From Nitrospira sp. (GTDB taxonomy: Bacteria > Nitrospirota > JACRHL01), in contig JALWRU010000254.1 in the NCBI GenBank assembly GCA_026994095.1, positions 1-5,527 on the forward strand: a stretch of 5,527 nucleotides of DNA. Reading direction: 5' to 3'. Below, in pieces: positions 1-5,527 of this stretch. The stretch's first letter is position 1. Each line of letters starts with the position of its first letter. The notes beneath the pieces are model-generated. The model was not told the origin of the DNA. It was given only the letters and a program-made list of their open reading frames with translations, and searched no databases. The translations under genes were made by a program, and so were the position numbers.

Positions 1-587
1 TCGTTATAGCGACACAGCCGTTTATGACAGTTCTCCCGAGAGGGGGAGCCTGCTGCGATTGGCAAAGAAGCGTCGCTCGGCAGGCGATAGAGTGGCCCCA
101 GCACCGGTCCGATCACTAGTGGGCGATTGGTCATCAGGGTCACACGAATATCAGCCTGTTGCAGCCGTTCGACCATGGCCGTAAGGTTTTGCCGGTACTG
201 GATGAGTGGCACACGCTCCAGCGGCGGCGCACCCTTGATGACATGATTGGCGTTGATCAGGACGTGGTCGTTGATTCCGATCATCAGCAACACCCCGTCT
301 GGATGGTGGGCCAGAACATCGTGTTCCAGCCTCATTCGCAGACCGTCGGAGGTGTCATTATTGACGCCTGCATTGATAATCCTGTGCCCGGTACGCTGGG
401 CCACCGCCACAGTCCATGGTCCTTCCGGGGGGGCGTGGGCGGTGCGGTAGGTAATGGAGTCACCAAACGCGACCCAGGTCTGGCTACGACTGATGCTACC
501 GTGCCACACCAGCCAGCCCAGTCCGCAGACCATCACCAGCAGCAGCACCATACAGGGCCACTTACGGCAGGGCAGTGCGATGGCCAC
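1..587 (-). CDS. SGNH/GDSL-family hydrolase, membrane-anchored, cut by the window edge
   Basis: An open frame of 195 codons that runs off the left edge, so its C-terminus is missing. Residues 36-44 reach the catalytic-serine block I as AFGDSIT (S44). Block II is probably NAGVNND (72-78, G74) and block III is MIGINDH (102-108, the GxND motif). These mark a lipase/esterase-like SGNH hydrolase; the substrate cannot be told. The Asp/His block V should lie beyond the window. Residues 13-28 form a hydrophobic segment (MVLLLVMVCGLGWLVW) preceded by R8 and K9, indicating a signal peptide or membrane anchor with the enzyme outside the cytoplasm. GTG 587 is preferred over ATG 551 because it includes this positive n-region; an in-frame TAG stands just upstream at 596-594. 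No strong ribosome site is seen. The gene starts 71 nt after the second E1, so it may be co-transcribed, but it has no evident link to sulfur transfer. The last 30 or so residues look unlike the family. Confidence 0.8.
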   Translation of the reverse strand, partial: MAIALPCRKWPCMVLLLVMVCGLGWLVWHGSISRSQTWVAFGDSITYRTAHAPPEGPWTVAVAQRTGHRIINAGVNNDTSDGLRMRLEHDVLAHHPDGVLLMIGINDHVLINANHVIKGAPPLERVPLIQYRQNLTAMVERLQQADIRVTLMTNRPLVIGPVLGPLYRLPSDASLPIAAGSPSRENCHKRLCRYN

Positions 588-658
588 TGCTACCTAGAGC
601 CGTTCACCTGCGCCAGCGTCCACGGGGCGGCTTGCCCCACCGGACTCCGGGCCGATGC

Positions 659-1471
659 CTAGTGTTGCTGAAGTGTGCAGGAGATTTCGTAGTCCAGCAG
701 CTCGGTGATCTGGGGGTCCGGACCACACAGCAGACATTTGGGATTTTTGCGGTATTTAACCTTCATGAACTCCATCTCCAGGGCGTTGTAGACCAGCAAT
801 CGGCCCACCAGCGCCTCACCTTGTCCCAGAATCAGCTTGATGGTTTCGGTGGCCTGCAATACCCCGACGGTACCTGCCAGCACCCCCAGAATCCCGGCCT
901 CCTGACAGGACGGGACCAGATCCGCAGGCGGCGGCTCTGGATAGAGGCAGCGATAACAGGGGTCATCCGGCTCGTGGCCACGCAGCACCGTCACCTGTCC
1001 GTCGAAGCGGAACATGGAGCCGGAAACCAGTGGTTTCTTGAGCTGAAAGCAGGCATCGTTCATCAAAAAGCGGGTGGGAAAGTTGTCCGACCCGTCCATG
1101 ACAATGTCGTAGTTGCCGATGATGTCCAGTACGTTGGCCGAGGTGATGCGCTCGGTGTAGGTGTTGACGGTGATGTTGGGGTTGATGGCCAGGAGGGTCT
1201 CTTTGGCCGACTCCACCTTGTCGCGCCCCACATCCGGGGTGGCGTGCAGGATCTGCCGTTGCAGGTTGGACAGGTCGACCACATCCAGGTCTACAATACC
1301 CAGCGTACCCACCCCGGCAGCAGCCAGGTAGAGCGCCGCAGGCGAGCCTAAACCGCCCGCCCCTACCATAAACACCTTGGCGTCCTTGAGCTTCTGTTGG
1401 CCCTCGCCGCCCACCTCGCTGAGGATGATGTGGCGGCTGTATCGCTCGATTTCTTCTTCGCTGAAATCCAT
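659..1471 (-). CDS. ThiF/MoeB/HesA-type E1 adenylyltransferase (copy 2)
   Basis: A 270-residue paralogue of the E1 at 3457-4263, alike along its whole length from MDFSEEEIERYSRHIIL to ITELLDYE. It should activate a sulfur carrier C-terminus by adenylation. Present are GAGGLG (37-42), VVDLSNLQRQ with R72, K85, D129 in DGSDNF, the putative catalytic cysteine C189 in VPSCQEAG, and zinc ligands C172/C175 (CYRC) and C246/C249 (CLLC). No rhodanese domain follows. GGAGAG at 1486-1481, nine bases ahead of ATG 1471, supports the start. It lies after the CysO-like and NIL genes, which makes the CysO-like protein its most natural substrate, by position only. All key residues are intact, so it is not a decayed duplicate. 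Sequence differences in the acceptor-facing region, such as SGSMFRFDGQ against HGGILRFSGQ, could reflect different carrier preference. Confidence 0.95.
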   Translation of the reverse strand: MDFSEEEIERYSRHIILSEVGGEGQQKLKDAKVFMVGAGGLGSPAALYLAAAGVGTLGIVDLDVVDLSNLQRQILHATPDVGRDKVESAKETLLAINPNITVNTYTERITSANVLDIIGNYDIVMDGSDNFPTRFLMNDACFQLKKPLVSGSMFRFDGQVTVLRGHEPDDPCYRCLYPEPPPADLVPSCQEAGILGVLAGTVGVLQATETIKLILGQGEALVGRLLVYNALEMEFMKVKYRKNPKCLLCGPDPQITELLDYEISCTLQQH

Positions 1472-1490
1472 CGCTTGTTTCTCTCCGTAC

Positions 1491-1507
1491 CGGGGCCTGT
1501 GGCCCCG
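1491..1507 (-). other. Perfect 7-bp intercistronic hairpin
   Basis: Between the NIL gene and the second E1 gene, CGGGGCC and GGCCCCG face each other around the 3-nt loop ACA (minus strand). No T tract follows, so it is not a standard terminator. It ends four bases before the GGAGAG ribosome site (1486-1481) of the E1 gene. It may stabilise the upstream message or tune translation of the E1. Confidence 0.55.
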
Positions 1508-1512
1508 TCATT

Positions 1513-1758
1513 TTATTCGATCACGGTGCGTTCGATCGGGTCCACATCGACCCCCAGCTCCACCATCTGCGCTACCGCCTCTTCCACCGCTGAACTGGCA
1601 CCTACCAGCGCCAGATCCATGGTGCCTACACCGTCGCGGATGTCGGCCCTGCGGATGTTGAACTCCACCGGGTACTCCCGCACGATGCGGCACAATACCG
1701 GCTCAGTCACCCGTTCGTGGGGAAAGGTCAGATGGAAGCGTAGCTCCAGGTTTTGCAT
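1513..1758 (-). CDS. Stand-alone NIL-domain protein
   Basis: An 81-residue protein that consists of almost nothing but a NIL domain. The pattern LRFHLTFPHERVTEPVLCRI, then FNIRRADI, a G-MDLAL strand and a closing helix before GVDVDPIE matches the ferredoxin-like alpha/beta fold known from the C-terminus of MetN, the methionine importer ATPase, where it senses methionine. Free NIL domains also occur beside genes for sulfur amino acid synthesis in other microbes. Here no ABC ATPase or ferredoxin part is attached. One cysteine is present (C23). The gene starts 3 nt after the cysO-like stop. It could be a methionine- or homocysteine-sensing subunit or a scaffold for sulfur transfer; neither is shown. 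The following E1 gene is 41 nt downstream. Confidence 0.85.
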   Translation of the reverse strand: MQNLELRFHLTFPHERVTEPVLCRIVREYPVEFNIRRADIRDGVGTMDLALVGASSAVEEAVAQMVELGVDVDPIERTVIE

Positions 1759-1761
1759 CGC

Positions 1762-2040
1762 TTACGAGCCCCCGGCGATGGCGGGCACAATGGAGACCAG
1801 ATCGCCGTCGTTGAGCTTGGAATTGGCCCCGTCCAGAAAGCGGATGTCTTCGTCGTTCAGGTAGATGTTCACGAACGGGCGGATGCCGCCGTTGTCGTCA
1901 CACAGACGCTCTTTAAGACCCGGATGGCGTTGCTCCAGATCGTCGATCAGGGAGGTGACAGTGGCCCCGTCGGCGCTCACGTCGCTCTGGCCGTCGGTCA
2001 GTTTGCGCAAGGGCGCGGGGATACGAACATTGATACTCAT
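1762..2040 (-). CDS. CysO/MoaD-like ubiquitin-fold sulfur carrier protein ending GGS
   Basis: A 92-residue beta-grasp protein resembling mycobacterial CysO, the carrier whose C-terminal thiocarboxylate gives sulfur to cysteine synthase CysM. The segment FVNIYLNDEDIRF (56-68) and the end DGDLVSIVPAIAGG closely recall CysO as I remember it. Unlike CysO, which stops at Gly-Gly, this protein has an extra serine (G90-G91-S92), so the last residue would have to be removed before an E1 could adenylate the glycine. TGAGGA at 2050-2045 is a strong ribosome site for ATG 2040. The gene follows the terminator-like hairpin and is 3 nt from the NIL gene, so these two are surely co-transcribed. Likely partners are the E1 at 659-1471 or 3457-4263 and the threonine-synthase-like enzyme upstream. 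MoaD proper is less likely, as no molybdopterin genes are nearby. Confidence 0.92.
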   Translation of the reverse strand: MSINVRIPAPLRKLTDGQSDVSADGATVTSLIDDLEQRHPGLKERLCDDNGGIRPFVNIYLNDEDIRFLDGANSKLNDGDLVSIVPAIAGGS

Positions 2041-2057
2041 GATGTCCTCACATACTC

Positions 2058-2095
2058 AAAATAAAAAACGGACGCCGGGGCGGTACCGAGCGCCG
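2058..2095 (-). terminator. Intrinsic-terminator-like hairpin between thrC-like and cysO-like genes
   Basis: Read on the minus strand, the left arm CGGCGC-T-CGG (2095-2086) pairs with CCG-GCG-T-CCG (2078-2069) across a 7-nt loop. This gives nine GC pairs with one unpaired T on each arm. TTTTTTATTTT (2068-2058) follows immediately. It lies 27 nt after the threonine-synthase-like stop and only 17 nt before the cysO-like ATG, so there is little room for a promoter after it. It may end the first transcript, or act as a partial terminator or attenuator in one long operon. The folding was done by eye, without an energy calculation. Confidence 0.7.
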
Positions 2096-2122
2096 AAAGA
2101 TGTTGACGGCAACCCAAACGGA

Positions 2123-3418
2123 TTATGCGGTCTTGGCCTTCGGCAGGGTGGTGCCCTTTTCGTCCAGGGTAAATTGCGATTCAAACGCGGTCAGACTGGG
2201 GGAGATATGCACCGGCTTGCCCACGTGGGCCTGCACGGCCTCCTGGGTTTTCAGGCCGTTGCCGGTGATGTAGGCCACCACCACGTCGTCCGGGTGGAAA
2301 GTCCCCGCCGCTGCCAGTTTTTTCAGGCTGCCCACGGTGACTCCGCCAGCGGTCTCGGCAAAGATGCCTTCACACTCGGCCAGCAGCTTGATGCCATCGA
2401 TGATCTCCGGGTCTGACACATGGGCCATGCGACCATCGGTGGTGGCACAGGTCTTCAAGGCGTAATAGCCGTCCGCCGGGTTACCGATGGCCAGGGATTT
2501 GGCGATGGTATCCGGCTTGACCGGCTTGACGAACTCCTGCTTTTCGTCAAAGGCGTGGGCGATGGGCGAGCAACCGGTGGCCTGCGCGCCGTGCATGCGG
2601 GTGGCCTTGGCGTCGATCAACCCCAACTTGGTCAACTCGTTTAAACCCTTGTGGATTTTGGTATAGAGCGAGCCGGAAGCCATGGGGGCCACCACGTGGT
2701 CCGGGGCCTGCCAGCCAAGTTGCTCGGCGGTTTCAAAAGCCAGGGTTTTGGAGCCCTCGGCGTAGTAGGGCCGCACGTTGATGTTCACAAACGCCCACGG
2801 ATATTCGGAGGCGATCTCCGAGCAGAGCCGGTTCACATCGTCGTAGTTGCCGTCTACCGCCAGTACCGTGGGGTTGTAGATCAGGTTGCCCAGAATCTTG
2901 CCCGCTTCCAGATCGGCCGGGATAAAGACGTAACAGCCCAGCCCTGCCTCGGCAGCGTGGGCCGAGACCGAGTTGGCCAGATTGCCGGTGGAGGCGCAGG
3001 CAACGGTTTTGTAACCGAACTCCACCGCCCGGCTGATGGCGACGGAGACCACCCGGTCCTTGAACGACAGGGTCGGATGATTGACCGTGTCGTTCTTGAT
3101 GTAGAGGTGGTTCAGGCCCAGCTTGCGGCCCAGGTTTTTGGCATGTACCAGCGGGGTCAGCCCCACATTCAAGCCGCAGGTGGGCGGCCCTTCAACCGGT
3201 AGCAGATCGGCGTAACGCCACAGGGACAGCGGCCCTGCCTCGACCTTGGCCCGGTTGAAATCGCGGGCGATCACGTCGTAGTCGTAGTCCACCTCCAACG
3301 GGCCAAAACAGAACTCGCAGACGTGGACGGCTTCCGCCTTGTAGTTACTACCGCATTCGCGGCATTTAAGCCCCTTGATCTTGTTGGCAGGGGGGATGGA
3401 GTGAATCTTTGTGGTCAT
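2123..3418 (-). CDS. Threonine-synthase-like PLP enzyme with N-terminal zinc ribbon
   Basis: A 431-residue fold-type II PLP enzyme of the ThrC family. An N-terminal zinc ribbon has C19, C22, C34 and C37 (KCREC and CEFC). The PLP lysine is K120 in LSFKDR, followed by STGNLANS (143-150), the glycine/serine loop MASGS (246-250), AETAGGVTVG (354-363) and ITGNGLK (384-390). ThrC converts O-phosphohomoserine to threonine. The length, about 70 residues more than compact ThrC proteins, fits the zinc-ribbon subfamily. Its position among two E1 enzymes, a CysO-like carrier and a NIL protein suggests a sulfur-linked role, for example using O-phosphohomoserine with carrier-borne sulfur to form homocysteine. 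This is inference; ordinary threonine synthesis remains the default. AGGAAG at 3434-3429, ten bases before the ATG, supports the start. A terminator-like hairpin follows 27 nt after the stop. No hom or thrB gene is present in the window. Confidence 0.9.
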   Translation of the reverse strand: MTTKIHSIPPANKIKGLKCRECGSNYKAEAVHVCEFCFGPLEVDYDYDVIARDFNRAKVEAGPLSLWRYADLLPVEGPPTCGLNVGLTPLVHAKNLGRKLGLNHLYIKNDTVNHPTLSFKDRVVSVAISRAVEFGYKTVACASTGNLANSVSAHAAEAGLGCYVFIPADLEAGKILGNLIYNPTVLAVDGNYDDVNRLCSEIASEYPWAFVNINVRPYYAEGSKTLAFETAEQLGWQAPDHVVAPMASGSLYTKIHKGLNELTKLGLIDAKATRMHGAQATGCSPIAHAFDEKQEFVKPVKPDTIAKSLAIGNPADGYYALKTCATTDGRMAHVSDPEIIDGIKLLAECEGIFAETAGGVTVGSLKKLAAAGTFHPDDVVVAYITGNGLKTQEAVQAHVGKPVHISPSLTAFESQFTLDEKGTTLPKAKTA

Positions 3419-3456
3419 TGCACAGGGTCTTCCTATGTGGACCCGCGCCAGTCAAT

Positions 3457-4263
3457 TTACAGGGCGCAGGCGCGCTGCTCGCCGTCGATCAGTTCCGTGA
3501 TGGTAGGGGCGTCGCCACAGACCGGGCATCCGGTGTCGCGCTGTACCTTTACCTCACGGAAGTCAGACTCCAAAGCCTGGTAGGTGAGCAGTCGGTTGGT
3601 GAGTGAGTTGCCGATGCCGAGGATCATTTTCAGAACCTCGGTGGCCTGGATGGTGCCGATCACCCCCGCCAACACACCCAATACGCCCGCTTCCTGACAG
3701 GAAGGGACGATGCCGTCGGGTGGCGGCTCGCGGAAGATACAGCGGTAACAGGCAGATTCGCCGGGGCGAATTGCCATTACCTGGCCGGAGAAACGGAGAA
3801 TCCCCCCGTGCACCAACGGTGTGCCGGTAAGGACGGCCAGGTCGTTAATCAAAAATTTGGTGGCAAAGTTGTCGGTGCCATCGAGGATGTACTGGTAGCC
3901 GGACATGATCTCTTTGGCGTTGGCCGCCACCAGACGGGTGTGGTGGGTAATTACCTCCACGTCCGGGTTCATGTCGTTGACTTTGTTTTTGGCCGAGTCG
4001 GCCTTGTGCACACCCACATCGGCAGTGTGGTGAATCACCTGCCGTTGCAGGTTCGACAGATCCACCTCGTCGTCGTCGATGATGCCCAGTTTACCGATGC
4101 CCGCAGCGGCCAGATACATGGCGGCGGGGGCACCCAGGCCACCGGCACCCACGATCAGGCAGGAGGCTTCACGAATCTTGACCTGGCCGATACCACCCAC
4201 CTCCGGCAGGATAATGTGGCGGCTGTAGCGTTCAATCTGTTCTTCAGTAAAATCCATCGTCAT
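3457..4263 (-). CDS. ThiF/MoeB/HesA-type E1 adenylyltransferase (copy 1)
   Basis: A 268-residue E1-like enzyme expected to adenylate the C-terminal glycine of a ubiquitin-fold sulfur carrier with ATP, preparing it for thiocarboxylate formation. Visible are the family opening ERYSRHIILPEVGG, the nucleotide loop GAGGLG (39-44), the DDDEVDLSNLQRQ segment with the arginine finger at R74, K87, and D131 in DGTDNF. The putative catalytic cysteine is C189 in VPSCQEAG. Zinc ligands are C172/C175 (CYRC) and C246/C249 (CPVC). The protein ends soon after, without the C-terminal rhodanese domain of MoeZ/Uba4 types, so the sulfur donor must be another protein. The start may be ATG 4263 or ATG 4257; the second matches the MDF start of the paralogue at 659-1471. 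It sits directly after the ThiS-CysK fusion and 38 nt before the threonine-synthase-like gene. The sequence cannot say whether it is specific for the ThiS-like or the CysO-like carrier. Confidence 0.95.
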   Translation of the reverse strand: MTMDFTEEQIERYSRHIILPEVGGIGQVKIREASCLIVGAGGLGAPAAMYLAAAGIGKLGIIDDDEVDLSNLQRQVIHHTADVGVHKADSAKNKVNDMNPDVEVITHHTRLVAANAKEIMSGYQYILDGTDNFATKFLINDLAVLTGTPLVHGGILRFSGQVMAIRPGESACYRCIFREPPPDGIVPSCQEAGVLGVLAGVIGTIQATEVLKMILGIGNSLTNRLLTYQALESDFREVKVQRDTGCPVCGDAPTITELIDGEQRACAL

Positions 4264-4286
4264 CGACCATCAAAGCGGCATAAAGC

Positions 4287-5444
4287 CTAGATGTTAAAAT
4301 ACTTTTCAATGCTGAAGTAGCGCTCGCCGGTATCCGGTAATACGGTCACCACCGATTTGCCCTTGCCCAGTTCGCGGGCGACTGCAAGCGAAGCCAACAC
4401 GTTGGCCCCGGAAGAAATTCCCACCATCAGCCCCTCCATGCGGGCCAACTGTTTGGCGGTGCGGTAGGCTTCGTCGTCGTTGACCTTGATGATGCGGTCG
4501 ATCACCTTGGTGTTCAATATCGACGGCACAAATCCGGCACCGATTCCCTGAATCTTGTGGGGGCCGGGTTGCTCACCGGACAGTACTGCGCTGGTCTCCG
4601 GCTCCACCGCAATCACCTGCACCTGATCGTTGTGGGCCTTCAATACCTCGCCCACGCCGGTGATGGTGCCACCGGTCCCTACCGAGGCCACAAACGCGTC
4701 TACGTGGCCGTCGGTGGCCGCCAGAATCTCCGGCCCGGTGGAACGTCGGTGGGCCTCCGGGTTGGCCGGGTTCTCAAACTGGTTGGGCATGAAGTAGGAG
4801 GGGTTCTCCTCTTTCAGCCGCTCCGCTTCGCGAATCGCACCGCGCATCCCTTCCCAGGCCGGGGTCAGCACCAGTTGCGCGCCGTAGGCGGACAGCAGCG
4901 AGGCCCGCTCCATGCTCATGGATTCGGGCATGACCAGAATCAGCCGGTAGCCCCGCACTGCGCACAGCATGGCCAGACCGATGCCGGTATTACCGGAGGT
5001 CGGCTCAATGATGGTGCCATCAGCAGACAGTTGGCCCGCCTCTTCGGCGGCGTCCAGCATGCCTTCGCAGATGCGGTCTTTGACGCTGCCACCCGGGTTG
5101 AGGTACTCCACCTTGGCAAATACGTCGGCGCTGTTGTCGCCGTTTTCGGCGATCAGCCGACTGAGACGCACCAGCGGGGTGTTGCCCACCATCCGGGCAA
5201 CGCTTTCAGTCAGCCGCGCGCGCGGATCCAGATTGTCGCTGCCACCGCCCATAAAATAGAGCAACTCCAGCTTGTCGCCATCGGCCAATTGGGTGGAGTC
5301 GTAGGCCTCCCGGTCGACAATGGTCCCGTTATGCTCGATGGAGACCATGCGCGGCTCCACCTCTTTTTGCTGGAGCAGACCAGACAGAGAGAGCGCGTCT
5401 GCGACTTCCTCAGGCTTACCGTTGATGGTGATGCGAATGGACAT
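4287..5444 (-). CDS. ThiS-like sulfur carrier fused to CysK-type cysteine synthase
   Basis: Predicted 385-residue cytoplasmic fusion. Residues 1-68 form a ThiS-type ubiquitin fold (start MSIRITINGKPEE) ending FMGGG at 64-68, the place where free ThiS proteins normally stop. A short linker (SDNLDPRAR) leads into a full-length PLP cysteine synthase, about residues 72-385. Visible there are the PLP lysine K122 in GGSVKDR, the substrate loop TSGNTG (149-154), the phosphate-binding loop GTGGT (256-260), HKIQGIGAGF (296-305) and SSGA (344-347). The family makes cysteine from O-acetylserine (or O-phosphoserine) and sulfide or a carrier thiocarboxylate. HKIQGIGAGF resembles O-acetylserine-type CysK; the true substrate is unproven. 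ATG 5444 is chosen because homology begins there. ATG 5453 is possible, and the frame stays open to 5525 but that extension looks unrelated. No strong ribosome site is seen. It is the first gene of the cluster, 23 nt before an E1 gene. No thiG is nearby, so a thiamine role is unlikely. Confidence 0.93.
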   Translation of the reverse strand: MSIRITINGKPEEVADALSLSGLLQQKEVEPRMVSIEHNGTIVDREAYDSTQLADGDKLELLYFMGGGSDNLDPRARLTESVARMVGNTPLVRLSRLIAENGDNSADVFAKVEYLNPGGSVKDRICEGMLDAAEEAGQLSADGTIIEPTSGNTGIGLAMLCAVRGYRLILVMPESMSMERASLLSAYGAQLVLTPAWEGMRGAIREAERLKEENPSYFMPNQFENPANPEAHRRSTGPEILAATDGHVDAFVASVGTGGTITGVGEVLKAHNDQVQVIAVEPETSAVLSGEQPGPHKIQGIGAGFVPSILNTKVIDRIIKVNDDEAYRTAKQLARMEGLMVGISSGANVLASLAVARELGKGKSVVTVLPDTGERYFSIEKYFNI

Positions 5445-5527
5445 GGCTACCATAAATTCGAAATAAAATCGTTGCCCCACCCGCCGGACTGCACAGTCAG
5501 GTCGGCCACCGTTTGCCATCGACATAA

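Noticed and set aside
40..55. Short hairpin CTCCC/GGGAG near the left edge
   Set aside because: Five pairs, no T tract, and inside an open coding frame; probably chance.
507..551. Lipoprotein signal (cysteine after the hydrophobic stretch) in the SGNH hydrolase
   Set aside because: The residues before the cysteine are V-M-V, not a lipobox with small residues at -1; a plain signal anchor fits better.
159..662. Open plus-strand frame of 167 codons across the left end
   Set aside because: Its protein resembles no family I know, and it lies antisense to a minus-strand frame with clear GDS and GxND hydrolase motifs.
575..1351. Long plus-strand frame of 258 codons
   Set aside because: It is antisense to the well-supported second E1 gene; such long antisense frames are common in GC-rich coding DNA, and no domain is recognisable.
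4287..4304. C-terminal isoleucine of the cysteine synthase as an imitation of the serine acetyltransferase tail
   Set aside because: The protein ends in YFNI, but a terminal Ile alone on the enzyme itself is not evidence for self-insertion into the active site.
5487..5498. Small inverted repeat GACTG-CA-CAGTC upstream of the fusion gene
   Set aside because: Arms of five bases with a 2-nt spacer are too short to call an operator, and no recognised promoter boxes flank it.
5445..5525. N-terminal extension of the ThiS-CysK fusion to an ATG at 5525
   Set aside because: The added 27 residues do not resemble the start of ThiS proteins, which begin at the MSIRIT segment; the stretch is more likely leader or promoter DNA.

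Overview
The window reads as a compact operon on the minus strand from a GC-rich proteobacterium. The codon bias and the ThiF/CysK-type sequences suggest a gammaproteobacterium, possibly a sulfur-metabolising one. That taxonomic call is an inference without a ribosomal or other marker gene, so treat it as weak. Seven genes cover almost the whole window and all are read right to left.

In transcription order: (1) a fusion of a ThiS-like sulfur carrier domain to a complete CysK-type cysteine synthase (5444-4287); (2) a ThiF/MoeB/HesA-type E1 adenylyltransferase (4263-3457); (3) a long, zinc-ribbon threonine-synthase-like PLP enzyme (3418-2123); (4) a CysO/MoaD-like ubiquitin-fold sulfur carrier (2040-1762); (5) a stand-alone NIL-domain protein (1758-1513); (6) a second ThiF/MoeB-type E1 paralogue (1471-659); (7) the 5' part of a membrane-anchored SGNH/GDSL hydrolase, which starts at a GTG at 587 and runs off the left edge. 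A good intrinsic-terminator-like hairpin lies between genes 3 and 4. A perfect 7-bp hairpin without a T tract lies between genes 5 and 6.

Taken together, genes 1-6 look like a protein-thiocarboxylate route for sulfur amino acids. There are two small sulfur carrier modules, two E1 enzymes able to adenylate a C-terminal Gly-Gly, and two beta-family PLP enzymes that could accept the sulfur: a cysteine synthase and a threonine-synthase-like enzyme. A free NIL domain, a module linked to methionine and sulfur metabolism, is also present. Precedents are CysO-CysM-Mec in Mycobacterium and HcyS-HcyF-MetY in Wolinella. The unusual points are that one carrier is locked in a fusion with its presumed client enzyme, that the other ends in Gly-Gly-Ser rather than Gly-Gly, and that no JAMM/Mec-type protease or rhodanese domain is visible in the window. 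No RNA gene, CRISPR array, insertion sequence or phage gene was seen.
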